The notes under the pieces: model-generated
Told to the model about the DNA's origin: nothing
Databases searched by the model: none
Seen by the model: the letters and a program-made list of their open reading frames with translations, nothing else
Translations under genes and position numbers: made by a program
In this document: positions 33,290 through 42,211 of the stretch, piece by piece
How positions within the stretch are numbered: position 1 is the stretch's first letter
Layout: each line of letters starts with the position of its first letter
Assembly: GCF_020708045.1 (NCBI RefSeq)
Contig: NZ_JAJFES010000002.1
Location: 186,001-250,000 of the forward strand
Reading direction: 5' to 3'
Length of the DNA stretch: 64,000 nucleotides
DNA from: Massilia sp. IC2-278
GTDB lineage: Bacteria > Pseudomonadota > Gammaproteobacteria > Burkholderiales > Burkholderiaceae_D

Positions 33290-34709
33290 CCTCTTCCTGC
33301 TGGCGCTGCTGCCGATCATGCTGTATGCGATGGTGCAGCGTCCCTTCATCGCGGTCGGCATGTGGGTCTGGACCGCGCTGTTCTTCCCGAACGGCTGGGT
33401 CTACGGCATGGCCGGGCACATCCGCTACAACCTGCTGTTCACGGCGGTGGCCATCCTCGGCTACCTGGCCTACAAGCACAAGCCCAAGGTCCAGCTGGGC
33501 ATGATCGGCAGCTTCGTGCTGCTGTTCTTCCTCTGGACCTGCATCAGTACGATGACCACCATCGCGCCGCCCGAGGTCTCGTTCGAATACCTGACCCGCT
33601 TCTTCAAGGTGGTGATGCTGTTCGTGTTCGTGGCCCTGACCATCAAGGACAAGCTGCACGTCGACTTCGTGCTGTGGTGCCTGGTGCTGTCGGTCGGCTT
33701 CTACGCCGACCTGGAAGCCCTGAAATTCCTCGCCAGCGGCGGCGGCCACAACATCGCCGGCATGCCGGGCCACGTGCTGGGCGACCGCAACGAGCTGTCG
33801 CTGGCATTCGTCATGACGCTGCCGGTCTGCTACTACCTGCTGGGCGAGTACGGCAAGCAGTCGAAAGCGCTGCGCCTGGGCCTGCTGGGCACCATGGCCC
33901 TGCTGGTGTTCGGCGTGATCGGCACCCAGTCGCGCGGCGGCTTCGTGGCCCTGGCGGCACTGGGCGCCTACCTGTATATCAAGAGCGACCGCAAGGTGCT
34001 GCTGACCTTCCTGATCATCGGCCTGGTGGCGGCCCTGATCCCCTTCATCAGCGCCGATTACACCAGCCGTATCGACACCATCGGCGCGGCCGACGAGGAT
34101 GCCTCCTTCATGGGCCGCGTGGTGGCCTGGAAGCTGTCGTTCATCATGGCGATGAAGCACCCCTTCTTCGGCGGCGGCTTCAAGTCGCTCGAATACTTCC
34201 CGGTCTGGACCGAGCTGTCGCGCGACTTCTTCTCCTACCCCTGGTTCTACACCGGCCACGCGGTGCCGAACACCACGGTCGGGCGCGCCGCGCACAGCGT
34301 GTACTTCCAGGTAATGGGCGAACAGGGCTTCGGCGGCCTGTTCCTGTATCTGTGCTGCCTGGCGAGCGCCTTCTTCAAGGCCGGCGCCATCGCACGCCGC
34401 GCGAAACGCGCCGGCGCGCCGTCCTGGCTGCCGACCATGGCCACCATGATCCAGCTGAGCATCTTCGCCTTTGCCCTGGGCGGCGCCGCGCTCAGTTTCG
34501 CCTACGTCGACCTGATCTTCTGCCTGTTCGGCCTGGTGCTGGTGATCGAGAAGCGCCTGCTGCCGGCTACGCTGGCGGAAATGGCGCAGCAACAGGGGGC
34601 GCCGGCCGCGCCTCCTGCTGCGCCCGCTTCTATTCCTCCTTCCGCGCCCCTGCAGCCTGCGCACGCGCGCACCGTATCCGCATCCACAATTGCCTCCCAA
34701 CATGTATAG
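33282..34709 (+). CDS. Putative O-glycosylation ligase / Wzy-like, exosortase A associated
   Basis: 475 residues with about ten or more TM segments and a large periplasmic loop between about 260 and 345 that holds GGGFKSLEYFPVW and AAHSVYFQVMGEQGFGG, the Wzy_C/WaaL-type region with the conserved His. This is the TIGR03097-type ligase thought to attach glycan to PEP-CTERM proteins or polymerise the EPS; its reaction is unproven. The C-terminal about 45 residues are Pro/Ala-rich and cytoplasmic. It overlaps the small membrane-protein gene upstream. Confidence 0.88.
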   Translation: MRDLFLLALLPIMLYAMVQRPFIAVGMWVWTALFFPNGWVYGMAGHIRYNLLFTAVAILGYLAYKHKPKVQLGMIGSFVLLFFLWTCISTMTTIAPPEVSFEYLTRFFKVVMLFVFVALTIKDKLHVDFVLWCLVLSVGFYADLEALKFLASGGGHNIAGMPGHVLGDRNELSLAFVMTLPVCYYLLGEYGKQSKALRLGLLGTMALLVFGVIGTQSRGGFVALAALGAYLYIKSDRKVLLTFLIIGLVAALIPFISADYTSRIDTIGAADEDASFMGRVVAWKLSFIMAMKHPFFGGGFKSLEYFPVWTELSRDFFSYPWFYTGHAVPNTTVGRAAHSVYFQVMGEQGFGGLFLYLCCLASAFFKAGAIARRAKRAGAPSWLPTMATMIQLSIFAFALGGAALSFAYVDLIFCLFGLVLVIEKRLLPATLAEMAQQQGAPAAPPAAPASIPPSAPLQPAHARTVSASTIASQHV

Positions 34710-34750
34710 TGGTTGGCAAACGAATAATAATTGCGGATTCTTCCCTACCG

Positions 34751-35710
34751 ATGAATGACCAACTGATCCGATCCGCCGGCAATGCCATCGCCCGCTTCAC
34801 GCGCGGCAATGGCCGTGTGGCGATCGTCAACTACCACCGGGTACTGGCCGCGCCCAGTCCCTTCCTGGCGTCCGAGCCGGACATCGACACCTTCACCTGG
34901 CAGATGGAACTGCTGGCGCGCTGCTTCAACGTGCTGTCGCTGCGCGACGCCCTGGCCGCCATCGAATCGGGCCGGGTGCCGCCGCGCGCGGTCTGCATCA
35001 CCTTCGACGACGGCTACCGCTCGGTGCACGAGTTGGCGCTGCCGGTGCTGCGCCGCCTGAAGCTGCCGGCCACGGTATTCGTCAGCAGCGGCTTCGTGAA
35101 CGGCCACACCATGTGGAACGACCGCATCGTCGAAGCCGTCGAGACCCTGCCGGCCGAGGAACTCGACCTGGCCGAATTCGGCCTCGGCGTGTACTCGCTG
35201 CGCAGCATGCCGGACCGCGCAACCACGCTGGGCAAGCTGACCGAAGCCTCGAAATACCTGCCGCCGCAGGAACGCAGCCGCCTGGTGCTGCGCCTCGAGA
35301 CCCTGGTCGGCGACAGCGCCGCCGAGGGCCTGATGCTGACCCCCGAAATGGTGGTCAACCTCGACCGCCACGGCATCGAGATCGGCGCCCACACGGTGAC
35401 CCACCCGATCCTGACCAGCCTCGACGACGCCAGCGCGATGCAGGAAATCGCCGGCAGCAAGCGCGACCTGGAAGCCATCATCGGCAAACCGGTGCCGATG
35501 TTCGCCTACCCGAACGGCAAGGTCGGCAAGGACTACGACGCGCGCCACGTGGCGATGGTGCGCGAAGCCGGCTTCCTGGCCGCCTTCACCACCGCGGTGG
35601 GGGCCATGACGCGCCACCACGACCGCTTCCAGCTGCCGCGCAGCCGGCCCTGGGACCGCACCCCGAACCGCTTCGCCATGCGCCTGCTGCAATGGCTGGC
35701 GCGCGGCTGA
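34751..35710 (+). CDS. Polysaccharide deacetylase family protein (NodB)
   Basis: 319 residues from ATG 34751. NodB motifs are clear: VNYHRVL near residue 27, CITFDDGYRSVHE (motif 1, about 82-94), IGAHTVTHPIL with H-x3-H (motif 2, about 212-222) and MFAYPNGKVG (motif 3 region). No signal peptide is seen. A second deacetylase in the core operon may act at a different sugar or step from the one at 23830. The preceding 41-nt gap is AT-rich but holds no recognisable promoter. Confidence 0.87.
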   Translation: MNDQLIRSAGNAIARFTRGNGRVAIVNYHRVLAAPSPFLASEPDIDTFTWQMELLARCFNVLSLRDALAAIESGRVPPRAVCITFDDGYRSVHELALPVLRRLKLPATVFVSSGFVNGHTMWNDRIVEAVETLPAEELDLAEFGLGVYSLRSMPDRATTLGKLTEASKYLPPQERSRLVLRLETLVGDSAAEGLMLTPEMVVNLDRHGIEIGAHTVTHPILTSLDDASAMQEIAGSKRDLEAIIGKPVPMFAYPNGKVGKDYDARHVAMVREAGFLAAFTTAVGAMTRHHDRFQLPRSRPWDRTPNRFAMRLLQWLARG

Positions 35711-35757
35711 ACGGCATAACAAGAAAAACACGGGCCGCAAGGCCAGGCGAAACACCC

Positions 35758-37005
35758 ATGAACAAACGCGCATTACTCATCGCATTCCACTTCCCGCCGC
35801 AGGCGGGCAGCAGCGGCATCCAGCGCACGCTGAGCTTTTCCCGCCTCCTCGGCCGCCACGGCTGGGAACCGATGGTGCTGTCGGCCCACCCGCGCGCCTA
35901 TGGCGTGAAGAATTCTTCGCAGCTGGCCGCGATCCCGCCGGAACTGGTCGTCAAGCGCCCGTTCGCGCTCGACACCAAGGTCCATCTCGGCTGGAAGGGC
36001 CGCTACGTGGAAGCGATGGCCATGCCCGACCGCTACGTGTCGTGGTGGTTCGGCGCCATGCCGACCGGTTTGTCCATGATCCGCCGCTACAAGCCGCAGG
36101 TGCTGTGGTCGACCTTCCCGGTGGCCACCGCCCACCTGATCGCCCTCGGCCTGCACCGCCTCACCGGCCTGCCGTGGATCGCCGACTTCCGCGACCCCAT
36201 GCTGCAGCCTTCGCACCCGACCTCGAAGCGCCTGCGCGCCATCTATAGCTGGATCGAGCGCCAGACGATTACCCGCTGCCGCTTCGCGGTATTCACCACG
36301 CATAGCGCACTGCGCTCCTACCGCGAACGCTTTCCGGAAGTCGATCCGGCCAAGTTCCTGGTGATCGAGAACGGCTACGACGAGGAAGAATTCGGGCGCC
36401 TGCTGGAAGCGGCGGCCGCGAATCCCGTGCCTCGTTCGCCGCGCACCACCCTGCTGCACAGCGGCGTGCTGTACGACGCCGGGCGCAACCCGGAATCCTT
36501 CCTGGCCGCGCTGGCGGCGCTGAAGGCCGCCGGCAAGATCGACGCCGCCACCCTGCGCGTGGTGCTGCGCGCGCCGGGCAACATCCCGGCCACCCAGGCG
36601 AAGGTCGACCGCCATGGCGTGGGCGACATCGTCGAGGTGCTGCCGCCGGTGCCCTACCGCGACGCGCTGGGCGAGATGCTGGCCGCCGACGGCCTGCTGC
36701 TGTTCCAGGGCACGCCCTTCAACAACCAGATCCCGGCCAAGGTCTACGAATACTTCCGCACCCGCAAACCCATCCTCGGCCTGGTCGACCCGGCTGGCGA
36801 AACCGCGCAGGTGCTGCGCGGCGCCGGCTTCACGCTCACCGCGCAGGTCGACAACCCAGGTGAAATCGGCGCGGCACTGGAACGCTTCATCCCGGGCCTG
36901 CGCGACGGCAGCGCCTACATCGCCCCGGACGAAGTGATCGCCCAGGCCGCGCGCGCGCACAAGGCGGCCGAACTGGCGCGCCTGTTCGACGAGGCGGTGC
37001 GATGA
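35758..37005 (+). CDS. Glycosyltransferase, family 4-like
   Basis: 415 residues from ATG 35758; the frame upstream of this ATG is antisense-like noise overlapping the deacetylase. The start ALLIAFHFPPQAGSSGIQRT and the central PWIADFRDPML (about 140-150) are hallmarks of the GT4-like family with the WIxDxRDP motif, used by many EPS transferases. The donor half contains KVYEYFRTRKPILGLVDPAGE. Cytoplasmic. It overlaps the flippase by 4 nt, so the last transfer and translocation proteins are co-translated. Sugar specificity unknown. Confidence 0.84.
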   Translation: MNKRALLIAFHFPPQAGSSGIQRTLSFSRLLGRHGWEPMVLSAHPRAYGVKNSSQLAAIPPELVVKRPFALDTKVHLGWKGRYVEAMAMPDRYVSWWFGAMPTGLSMIRRYKPQVLWSTFPVATAHLIALGLHRLTGLPWIADFRDPMLQPSHPTSKRLRAIYSWIERQTITRCRFAVFTTHSALRSYRERFPEVDPAKFLVIENGYDEEEFGRLLEAAAANPVPRSPRTTLLHSGVLYDAGRNPESFLAALAALKAAGKIDAATLRVVLRAPGNIPATQAKVDRHGVGDIVEVLPPVPYRDALGEMLAADGLLLFQGTPFNNQIPAKVYEYFRTRKPILGLVDPAGETAQVLRGAGFTLTAQVDNPGEIGAALERFIPGLRDGSAYIAPDEVIAQAARAHKAAELARLFDEAVR

Positions 37006-38519
37006 GCCTGAAGCCCGTTTCCGAGATCGACACCAAGATCGCCAAGGGCGCGGTGTGGATGGTCGCCTTTAAATTCCTGGACCGCGGCATCGGCCTGATC
37101 AGCACCCTGATCCTGGCGCGCATGCTGGTGCCGGCCGACTTCGGCCTGGTGGCGATGGCGATGATCATCAACTCGGCCCTCTCGCTGCTGGTGTCGTTCA
37201 GCTTCGACATCCAGCTGATCCAGAACCCGAAGGCCGGGCCCGACCATTTCAACACGGCCTGGACCTTCAACGTCATCTTCGCCGCCGTCTGCGGCATCTG
37301 CATGGCGGCGATTGCGATTCCGGCAGCGGCCTATTACAACCAGCCGGACCTGGCGAACATCCTGTACATCCTGGGCCTGGGCTTCGTGATCCAAGGCTTC
37401 TCGAACATCGGCACCGTCAAGTTCCAGCGCGAGATGCGCTTCGACAAGGAGTTCCGCTTCCTGCTGAGTAAACGCCTGGCGACGCTGGTGGTGACCATTC
37501 CCCTGGCCTTCATCATGCGCAACTACTGGGCGCTGGTGCTGGGCCAGTTGGCCGGGACCATCCTGTCGGTGATCCAGTCCTACGTGATCTCGACCTACCG
37601 TCCGCGCCTGTCGCTGGCGGCGCGCGGCGAGATGTTCCATGCCTCGAAATGGCTGGTGGTGAACAACATCATCCAGTTCGTAAACAACCGCGCGGCCCAG
37701 TTCATCCTGGCCCACTACACGAGCCCGGCCCTGCTGGGCACGCACTCGATCGCCACCGAGATCGCCACCCTGCCGACCACCGAGCTGGTGGCGCCGATCA
37801 ACCGCGCCGCCTTCCCCGGCTATTCCAAGGCCGCGCACGACCTCGAGCTGCTGCGCGACAGCTTCCTGAAGGTGATCTCGTCGATCGCCCTGTTCTCGAT
37901 CCCGGCCGGGATCGGCATCTGCGTGATCGCCGACGTGCTGGTGCCGGCGGCGCTGGGCTGGCAGTGGCTGGCGGCGATTCCGCTGATCCAGATCCTGGCC
38001 GTGCACGGCGTGATCAAGGCGGTGCAGACCAACATCACCTACGTCTACCTGGCGCTGGGCCGGCCGCGCCTGATCACCATCGTGTGGGCTGTGCAGGCGG
38101 TGGTGATGTGCGCGCTGCTGGTACCGGCGGTGAAGTACTTCGGCGTGATCGGCGCCTCCATGGCTTACCTGACGACCGGCATTGCCATGATCCCGGTGAA
38201 CCAGGGCATGGTGGCGCGCTGCCTGAACCTGGGCTGGACCACCTTCTGCCGCCAGCTGGTGCGGCCGTTCGTGGCCTCGCTGGTCATGGGCGGCGCCGTG
38301 CTGGCCGTGAAGAGCCAGCTGCAGCTGCGCCACGGCGTGACGCTCGACTACATCATCGCGCTGCTGATGTGCGTGGCGGTGGGGGCGCTGACCTATGCCG
38401 TCACGCTGTATGTGCTGTGGCGCCTGGCCAGGTCGCCGCAGGGGCTGGAACGCTATGGCTTCGGGCGGGTGGAGACGGCGCTGGGCAAGATGGGGATCCG
38501 CGTCAAATTGGTGGGGTGA
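37002..38519 (+). CDS. Polysaccharide flippase (MOP/Wzx-like)
   Basis: 505 residues with about 12-14 TM segments over the whole length and an N-terminus (EIDTKIAKGAVWMVAFKFLDR, shown in part: IAKGAVWMVAFKFLDRGIGL) typical of the RfbX/WzxC family. It should flip the completed undecaprenyl-linked repeat unit from the cytoplasm to the periplasm, completing a Wzx/Wzy-type route with the ligase-like protein at 33282 and the chain-length pair. Last gene of the + strand core operon; a palindromic repeat and a strong terminator follow. Confidence 0.9.
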   Translation: MSLKPVSEIDTKIAKGAVWMVAFKFLDRGIGLISTLILARMLVPADFGLVAMAMIINSALSLLVSFSFDIQLIQNPKAGPDHFNTAWTFNVIFAAVCGICMAAIAIPAAAYYNQPDLANILYILGLGFVIQGFSNIGTVKFQREMRFDKEFRFLLSKRLATLVVTIPLAFIMRNYWALVLGQLAGTILSVIQSYVISTYRPRLSLAARGEMFHASKWLVVNNIIQFVNNRAAQFILAHYTSPALLGTHSIATEIATLPTTELVAPINRAAFPGYSKAAHDLELLRDSFLKVISSIALFSIPAGIGICVIADVLVPAALGWQWLAAIPLIQILAVHGVIKAVQTNITYVYLALGRPRLITIVWAVQAVVMCALLVPAVKYFGVIGASMAYLTTGIAMIPVNQGMVARCLNLGWTTFCRQLVRPFVASLVMGGAVLAVKSQLQLRHGVTLDYIIALLMCVAVGALTYAVTLYVLWRLARSPQGLERYGFGRVETALGKMGIRVKLVG

Positions 38520-38545
38520 TGCGGTATCCGAAGCCGGTAGCGATG

Positions 38546-38762
38546 ACGTAGGGTGGGCCGGGTCGCGCTAGGCACTCCGTGCCCACGCGGTACGGACGTC
38601 TCCATGCACCTGGTGCCGCGAGGTGTCGCTCGCGCAATCGCCATGGATACAAGAAGCTGATCAGGCGTTTGGGACTACCGGTCGGGCCTTGGAGCGACAA
38701 GTGGCGGTTGTCGGTGCAAGGCGGCGCACGTACCGCGTGGGCACAGAGTGCCCACCCTACGT
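38546..38762. repeat. Nested inverted repeat, REP-like element (copy 2)
   Basis: Outer arms ACGTAGGGTGGGC (38546-38558) and its complement (38750-38762), 13 bp, perfect. Inner arms GCCCACGCGGTA (38581-38592) and its complement (38731-38742), 12 bp, perfect. The words are those of the element at 410-497 but the order is reversed: there the CGCGGTA word is outside. The two pairs are therefore head-to-head versus tail-to-tail arrangements of the same half-element. About 140 bp of non-repeated sequence lies between the halves. Confidence 0.75.
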
Positions 38763-38790
38763 ACGCTGCCGTTCCTGACTGCGGAATCGC

Positions 38791-38830
38791 CGAAACAAAA
38801 AACGCGCCCTCGGGCGCGTTTTTTGTTTCG
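38791..38830. terminator. Strong bidirectional intrinsic terminator
   Basis: A perfect 19-bp stem (38791-38809 with 38812-38830) with only TC between the arms, a GC-rich top (CGCGCCC/GGGCGCG) and A6/T6 tracts below. It lies between convergent genes and ends both the core EPS operon and the deacetylase operon coming from the right. Confidence 0.93.
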
Positions 38831-38838
38831 GTGGCGTT

Positions 38839-39864
38839 TCAGCGCCCGGTCAATTTGCGCAGCAGTTCCAGCACGCCGCTCATCTCGGCCTCGAACTCGA
38901 TCATCGACACGTCGCCGCCATCGAGAAAACGCGGCAGCAGGTAGCGCGTGTCGTCATCCTTGATGCGCACCAGGCCGGGCAGGCAGGTGGTGGCGGTAGC
39001 CACGCCGGCGGCGCGCATCACATCCGGCGCCTGGGCGTCGAAGGCGCCGCTCGGGTAGCAGTAATGGGTCGGATGCGGCAGGCCGGCGGCGACGATCTTC
39101 TCGCGGCACAGTTCGATATTCGCGCGGTTGCGCTCGGGCTGGCCGGGCAGGTATTCGTGCAGGTGGCCGTGCAGCTCGATCGAGCAGCCGCCGGCGGCCG
39201 CCTGCTGCAATTCCCCGCGCGTCATGTAGCTGAAGCGGCGCGAGGCCAGGTCGAGATCGGCCTTTGCCACGCCCAGTGCGGCGGCAAAGCGCTCCAGGGC
39301 GGGCGCCACGTCCTGCGGGGCCTGCGCCAGCAGCCAGGCCTCGGCGGCGGCGCACAGGCGGTGGCGCGCTTCCCGGTCCGCTAGCGTCCACTGCCCGTCC
39401 ATGCCGGCGCCGAAGCCCGCCAGCGTGGCCGACACCGGCCCCGCCTTCCACAGGATGTAGCGCACGCTCACCGGAATGATCGGCGCGCCGGCCTCATATG
39501 CTTCGGTGTGCAGGTAGAGCGCCGGGCGGTAGCCGTATTCGGCCATCGATGGCAGCAGGTCGTGCCAGGACGAGTACCAGCCGTCGTCGAGCGTGATCGC
39601 CACCGCGATGCCTTTGGCCGGCGCAAAGCCGGGGGTGGCGACTTCGTCGAGCGTGGCCGGCACGAAGCCGGTGCGGCGCAGCCACTCCAGGCGTTCGCGC
39701 AACTGTTCGCGGGTGCAGAACAGTTTCGGGTTGTAGCGGCGCTCGTCGCCCAGGTTGCCGCCGTGGTAGCACAGGATGCGCGGCTGGCGGCGGGTGGCGG
39801 CGCGCACCAGGGCGAAGACCCCGGCGGCTTTCGCGGCGCGCAGTACGGCTTGTTTGATGGTCAT
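38839..39864 (-). CDS. Polysaccharide deacetylase family protein
   Basis: 341 residues from ATG 39864, one base after the stop of the upstream gene. NodB-like features: RILCYHGGNLGDE near 29, AITLDDGWYSSWHDLLPSM (motif 1), IELHGHLHEYLPG (motif 2 with paired His) and YCYPSGAFDAQAPDVM (motif 3). It ends LRKLTGR. This is the third deacetylase of the locus and differs in its GWYSSW loop from the other two. It forms a two-gene operon with the unknown 310-residue protein and ends at the bidirectional terminator. Confidence 0.82.
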   Translation of the reverse strand: MTIKQAVLRAAKAAGVFALVRAATRRQPRILCYHGGNLGDERRYNPKLFCTREQLRERLEWLRRTGFVPATLDEVATPGFAPAKGIAVAITLDDGWYSSWHDLLPSMAEYGYRPALYLHTEAYEAGAPIIPVSVRYILWKAGPVSATLAGFGAGMDGQWTLADREARHRLCAAAEAWLLAQAPQDVAPALERFAAALGVAKADLDLASRRFSYMTRGELQQAAAGGCSIELHGHLHEYLPGQPERNRANIELCREKIVAAGLPHPTHYCYPSGAFDAQAPDVMRAAGVATATTCLPGLVRIKDDDTRYLLPRFLDGGDVSMIEFEAEMSGVLELLRKLTGR

Positions 39865-39865
39865 G

Positions 39866-40798
39866 TCAGTCGTTCTTGTCCTTGTGGCGGCGCGCCCATG
39901 CCATCTGCGCGCGGCGCGGCCATACCAGCGCCCACGCGGCCGGACGATATTGTCCGGCAGCCTGCAGGGCGCGCCGCTTTTCCGAGGTGGCGGTGGCGTT
40001 CTTGACGGCCTGCTCGTCGTGCGAGACGAACAGCGCACGCGCGCCGCCTTCTTCCGGCACCGTGCGCAGGTAGGCCAGGTGCGGGCTGATGATCTCGACC
40101 ACCGGGTCGTAGAACCAGCTGCCGGCGATCATACCCAGGGCTTGCGGATGCAGCTCATACAGGTCGACGCAGCAGCGGTAGCACTCGTTGCGGCCTTCCT
40201 CGTTGAACTCGTCCTGGTACAGGCGGTTCACGTGGATTTCGAAATAAGGCTTGAAGCCGCCGGCGCGCGCGAACAGCCAGGCGCGGCCCGGCAGTTGCAG
40301 CAGGCCGCCCTTCCACAGCATCGAGCGTCCCATGCCGGAACGCGGATCGATCACACTCGAGGCGCCCGCGTACAAACGCAGCGTGGCCAGGCCGAACTCT
40401 TTTAAAAAGACGTCGCTGTACAGGCGGCAGAACGGCAAAAAGGCTTCGTCGTGGTTCGCGATGCGCGCGAACTGGCGCAACTGGTGGGTGCGTACGCGCG
40501 GCGGCAGGCGCGCCATCAGCTCGCTCTTCAGCGCGTCGCGCACGCCCATCAGCACCGCGGCCAGCAGGAAGCAGGCGCCGGCCTGTTCGCCGCGCTCGGC
40601 CACCACCGCATCGTGCATGGCGCGCGCCGCCGGCGGAATGGCCTTGAAACCGGCGTAGGGATCGGGATCGGCAAAGTGCGCGAGAAAGGCACGCACGCGC
40701 ACGGCCGCATCGGGCAGGTGGACCGCGCACAGCGCGAGGGCGCGCTGCAACTGGTCGGACAAACGGGATTCGAAGCTGTAGGTCTGGTGCGCTAGCAT
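39866..40798 (-). CDS. Unknown protein paired with a deacetylase, 310 aa
   Basis: Not recognised. 310 residues from ATG 40798 (AGGA upstream); a TTG 15 codons earlier is an alternative. It is Arg/Ala/His-rich and soluble. Notable segments: SMLWKGGLLQLPGRAWLFARAGG, given here as WKGGLLQLPGRAW, FEIHVNRLYQDEF with FNEEGRNECYRCCVDLYELHP (EGRNECYRCCVDLY, a cysteine trio) and ISPHLAYLR. The mix of His, Glu and Cys may indicate a metal site. The adjacent deacetylase and the EPS setting suggest a polysaccharide-related, possibly acyltransferase-like, role, but no fold could be named. Confidence 0.7.
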   Translation of the reverse strand: MLAHQTYSFESRLSDQLQRALALCAVHLPDAAVRVRAFLAHFADPDPYAGFKAIPPAARAMHDAVVAERGEQAGACFLLAAVLMGVRDALKSELMARLPPRVRTHQLRQFARIANHDEAFLPFCRLYSDVFLKEFGLATLRLYAGASSVIDPRSGMGRSMLWKGGLLQLPGRAWLFARAGGFKPYFEIHVNRLYQDEFNEEGRNECYRCCVDLYELHPQALGMIAGSWFYDPVVEIISPHLAYLRTVPEEGGARALFVSHDEQAVKNATATSEKRRALQAAGQYRPAAWALVWPRRAQMAWARRHKDKND

Positions 40799-40975
40799 GT
40801 CGTGGGTCCTGGGTGGCCGCAGCCGTTCCGGAGCGGCGTCCAACGACGCCGGGAGCCGCCGGAAGTGAACGCAGGTAGTATGGTTCGTTGTTTATTTTCC
40901 TGCAACAATGAATTTATCGCAAATTCAACAGAACCTTCCACACGATTGGACGCCTGATCAAACGCTCCCGTCGCT

Positions 40976-42211
40976 TTACACCAGCACCTCGGGCGCATCC
41001 GGATGGCTGAGGAAACCCTGCGGGCTGGCCGAGCGGCCATAGGCGCCCGACTGGAACACGACCACCAGGTCGCCCACCTCGGCCTGCGGCAGCTCCATGC
41101 GCTCGCCCAGCAGATCGAGCGGCGTACACAGCGGGCCGACCACGGACGCCGTTTCCAGCGCCGCGCCGGCGCCCATGCGGTTGCCGATGGCGACCGGGTA
41201 GTTCTTGCGGATCACCTGGCCGAAGTTGCCCGATGCCGCCAGGTGGTGGTGCAAGCCGCCATCGGTGACCAGGAAGACCTGGCCGCGCGAGACCTTGCGG
41301 TCGACCACGCGCGCCACGTACACGCCGGCTTCGCCGACCAGGTAGCGCCCCAGTTCGATCGAGAGCTGGGCATCGGGCAGGCTGGCCTTCACGCGCGGCA
41401 GGGCGGCTTCCAGCGCCGCACCGATCGGCGCCAGGTCGAGCGCCGCTTCGCCCGGAAAATAGGGAATGCCGAAGCCGCCGCCGATGTTCAGGATGCGCAG
41501 CGGATCGCGCGCATGCGCCGCCAGGCGTTCCGCCAGCAGCAAAGTTTGGGCCTGGGCCTCGACGATGGCCTCGGCCTTCAGGCTTTGCGAGCCGCTGAAG
41601 ATGTGGAAGCCCAGCACGCTCAAGCCAAGCTCGAAGGCCAGCGCCAGCATGCGCGGCGCTTCCTCGGCGTCGATGCCGAACTGCTTGGCGCCGCCGCCCA
41701 TGCGCATGCCCGAGCCCTTCAGCTCGAAGTCCGGGTTGATGCGCAGGACCAGCAGCGGTGCGATCCCGAGTGCGTTACCGATGCGCGCCAGGGCGCGGAT
41801 CTCGCGCTCGGATTCGGCATGCACCACGATGCCGGCGGCCACCGCGCGCGTGAGTTCCGCATCCGACTTGCCCGGGCCGGCAAAGCTAATGCGGGCGGGT
41901 TCCATGCCGGTGTCCAGCGCCACTTTCAGTTCGCCGCCGGAGGCGACGTCGATGCCGTCGACCAGGCCCGCCATGTGCTGCACCAGGGCCGGCATCGGGT
42001 TCGCCTTCATCGAGAAGTGCAGTTCGACGGCTGGCGGGATGTGGGCGCGCACATGGGCGACGCGTTCGCTCAACAGACGGCGGTCATAGGCATAGAAGGG
42101 CGTGCTGCCGACGCGCTGGGCCAGGCGGGTGAGCGGGATGCCGCCGACCTGCAGGCAATCGTCGACCACGGGGAACAGGGTCTGGGCGGCGTGGACGGGC
42201 TTGGCGTTCAT
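40976..42211 (-). CDS. PLP-dependent decarboxylase, exosortase A associated
   Basis: 411 residues of the fold-type III (alanine racemase/ornithine-diaminopimelate decarboxylase) family. HFSMKANPMPALVQ at about 66-79 holds the PLP lysine; GGGFGIPYFPGE and ELGRYLVGEAG are the phosphate-binding and active-site regions; the C-terminal VFQSGAYGRSASPQGFL is the usual closing motif. This is the TIGR03099-type decarboxylase that pairs with the acyl-CoA ligase. It may make an amine or decarboxylated amino acid for loading onto the acyl carrier protein. Its substrate is unknown. The start ATG 42211 overlaps the ligase stop by 4 nt. Confidence 0.9.
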   Translation of the reverse strand: MNAKPVHAAQTLFPVVDDCLQVGGIPLTRLAQRVGSTPFYAYDRRLLSERVAHVRAHIPPAVELHFSMKANPMPALVQHMAGLVDGIDVASGGELKVALDTGMEPARISFAGPGKSDAELTRAVAAGIVVHAESEREIRALARIGNALGIAPLLVLRINPDFELKGSGMRMGGGAKQFGIDAEEAPRMLALAFELGLSVLGFHIFSGSQSLKAEAIVEAQAQTLLLAERLAAHARDPLRILNIGGGFGIPYFPGEAALDLAPIGAALEAALPRVKASLPDAQLSIELGRYLVGEAGVYVARVVDRKVSRGQVFLVTDGGLHHHLAASGNFGQVIRKNYPVAIGNRMGAGAALETASVVGPLCTPLDLLGERMELPQAEVGDLVVVFQSGAYGRSASPQGFLSHPDAPEVLV

